From positions 1 through 7,959 of the forward strand of contig CAYWFS010000061.1 in NCBI GenBank assembly GCA_964457685.1: a DNA stretch of 7,959 bases. Direction: 5' to 3'. Below, piece by piece: positions 6,851-7,959 of the stretch. The first letter of the stretch is position 1. Each line of letters opens with the position of its first letter. The DNA comes from UMGS1696 sp964457685 (GTDB lineage: Bacteria > Bacillota > Clostridia > Oscillospirales > CAG-272). The translations under genes were made by a program, and so were the position numbers. The notes beneath the pieces were generated by a model, which did no database searches, was not told the DNA's origin, and saw only the letters and a program-made list of their open reading frames with translations.

Positions 6851-6906
6851 GTTTAGGTCAAGCCTTTTCAAAGGCTTGTAGGGGTCAAGGGGACAACGTC
6901 CCATTG
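6851..6906. repeat. Two-hairpin extragenic element upstream of ddl
   Basis: The first hairpin, 6859-6878, is a perfect 8-9 bp stem (CAAGCCTTT with AAAGGCTTG). The second, 6886-6906, pairs CAA-GGGAC with GTCCC-TTG around one G-A mismatch and an AAC loop. Each stem begins with the same GGTCAAG (6856-6862 and 6883-6889). A run of Ts does not follow, so termination is unlikely. I recall very similar GTCAAGCCTTTTCAAAGGCTTG-like hairpin pairs scattered between genes of Ruminococcaceae; that multicopy status is from memory and is not shown here. It ends 25 bases before the ddl ATG and would be in its leader if transcription starts upstream of it. Confidence 0.65.
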
Positions 6907-6931
6907 TAACTCCACACGAAAGGCAGCATAT

Positions 6932-7959
6932 ATGAAAAAAACCGTAATATTACTCTTCGGCGGACATTCCTCCGAATACAGCGTATCACTTTCCTCAGCA
7001 TACGGAGCCCTCGAAAATATAGATACCGAACGCTATAACGTCGTTAAGGTGGGCATAACAAAGGAGGGTAGCTTCTACCTCTACGAAGGCGAGAACGAGC
7101 TTATCCGTGACGACAGATGGCATACGGACGGCAAAATCACCCCCCTCACCCTCGACCTTGCGAATAAGACCTTCCGTGCGGGAGAGCGTGAAATAAAACC
7201 CGACGCAGTCCTCCCCATGCTGCACGGCAAAAACTGTGAGGACGGTACCCTACAGGGAATGCTTGCCCTCATGGAAATACCCACTGCCGGTTGCGGATGT
7301 ACTTCCTCTGCCGTCTGCATGGATAAAGCATTCACAAAAGCCGTTATAAGCTCCGATACCGAAATAAATCAGGCGAAAGCCGTCGTGATCCGTGCCGAGG
7401 ACTACACAAACAACACGGCAGACGAAATCCGTGAAAAATGCGAAATAAAGCTCGGCTACCCCATGTTCGTAAAACCGGCAAACGCAGGCTCCTCCGTCGG
7501 AGTAACAAAGGTAAAAAGTGCCGCTGATTTTGACGAATCGATAAAAACCGCTCTCCGTGAGGACGACAGAGTCCTTGTCGAGGAGTTCATAGACGGACGT
7601 GAGATAGAAGTAGCGGTTCTTGAGGAGCATGGAAAATACTATGCGGCACATCCGGCTGAAATAGACCACGGCTCATCCGAATTCTACGACTACGAAACGA
7701 AATATGTAAACGATGCGTCCTCGTTCTATATTCCGGCAAGAATAAGCGAGGAAAAGCAGGAGGAGGTAAGAGAAGCGGCACTCTGCGTGTTCAAGGCACT
7801 TGGATGCAGAGGATTTTCGAGAGTGGACTTCTTCCTCGACAAAAACGGACGCTTTGTGTTCAACGAAATAAATACCCTCCCCGGCTTTACCCCCATCTCG
7901 ATGTACCCGAAGATGATGATGAACGACGGAATATCGTATAAAGAGATTCTCACGAGAAT
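6932..7959 (+). CDS. ddl: D-alanine-D-alanine ligase (3' end cut by window edge)
   Basis: Ddl joins two D-alanines using ATP, making the dipeptide that ends the peptidoglycan stem. The ATG at 6932 has GAAAGG 8 bases upstream, and 342 codons are open to the edge. The ATP-grasp signatures are in order: GGHSSEYSVSL at 10-20 (Glu15 matches the acceptor-site Glu of E. coli DdlB), LHGKNCEDGTLQG at 97-109, FVKPANAGSSVG at 179-190, the active-site loop EFYDYETKY at 250-258, and FNEINTLPGFTPISMYP at 310-326. The loop's Lys257-Tyr258 matches the Lys-Tyr pair of D-Ala:D-Ala enzymes rather than D-lactate ligases; a D-serine ligase cannot be fully excluded from sequence reading alone. Most Ddl of this type have 340-370 residues, so little is missing. 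Cys102 stands where Gly is usual (HGxxGEDG). No clear promoter is visible in the 168-bp spacer, so it may be read through from cimA. Confidence 0.94.
   Translation, partial: MKKTVILLFGGHSSEYSVSLSSAYGALENIDTERYNVVKVGITKEGSFYLYEGENELIRDDRWHTDGKITPLTLDLANKTFRAGEREIKPDAVLPMLHGKNCEDGTLQGMLALMEIPTAGCGCTSSAVCMDKAFTKAVISSDTEINQAKAVVIRAEDYTNNTADEIREKCEIKLGYPMFVKPANAGSSVGVTKVKSAADFDESIKTALREDDRVLVEEFIDGREIEVAVLEEHGKYYAAHPAEIDHGSSEFYDYETKYVNDASSFYIPARISEEKQEEVREAALCVFKALGCRGFSRVDFFLDKNGRFVFNEINTLPGFTPISMYPKMMMNDGISYKEILTR

Noticed and set aside
6859..6906. Intrinsic terminator after cimA
   Set aside because: The stems are good but neither is followed by a T-run on the plus strand; the next bases are mixed sequence.

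Overview
The window looks like a chromosomal segment from a clostridial Bacillota, most likely Oscillospiraceae/Ruminococcaceae. That placement rests on protein resemblance (a Toprim/DUF4093 RNase M5-like protein, a DUF2974 'Mbeg1-like' hydrolase, the DUF1385-prmC pair, a long-form citramalate synthase), on frequent ATA and AGA codons, and on intergenic repeats of a kind I associate with gut Clostridia. It is inference. A run of exactly 100 Ns shows this is a scaffold with a placeholder gap, as in a draft or metagenome-assembled genome.

Layout. On the minus strand (1-1664), holA (DNA polymerase III delta subunit) is followed, with a 4-base ATGA overlap, by a Toprim/DUF4093 RNase M5-like gene that runs off the left edge. 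A repeat-rich intergenic region follows (1665-2039), holding a 7-bp tandem repeat, a GC-rich hairpin element and the assembly gap. From 2040 everything is on the plus strand: a DUF2974 alpha/beta hydrolase; a short spacer with a full consensus TTGACA-17-TATAAT promoter; then a tightly packed run of DUF1385 membrane protein (YqhQ family), prmC (release-factor methyltransferase) and cimA (citramalate synthase). After a 168-bp spacer carrying a two-hairpin repeat comes ddl (D-alanine-D-alanine ligase), cut by the right edge just short of its expected end.

How the genes work together. These are mostly housekeeping functions: replication clamp loading, RNA processing, translation termination, isoleucine-precursor synthesis and peptidoglycan precursor synthesis. 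DUF1385-prmC is a recurrent Bacillota neighbourhood, but its usual partner prfA is not next to it; cimA takes that place. The promoter at 3224-3252 probably drives DUF1385-prmC-cimA. I see no defence system, prophage, CRISPR array, insertion sequence or rRNA/tRNA gene. I found no convincing new multi-gene system. The least explained items are the two uncharacterised protein families and the intergenic repeats, one of which abuts the assembly gap.
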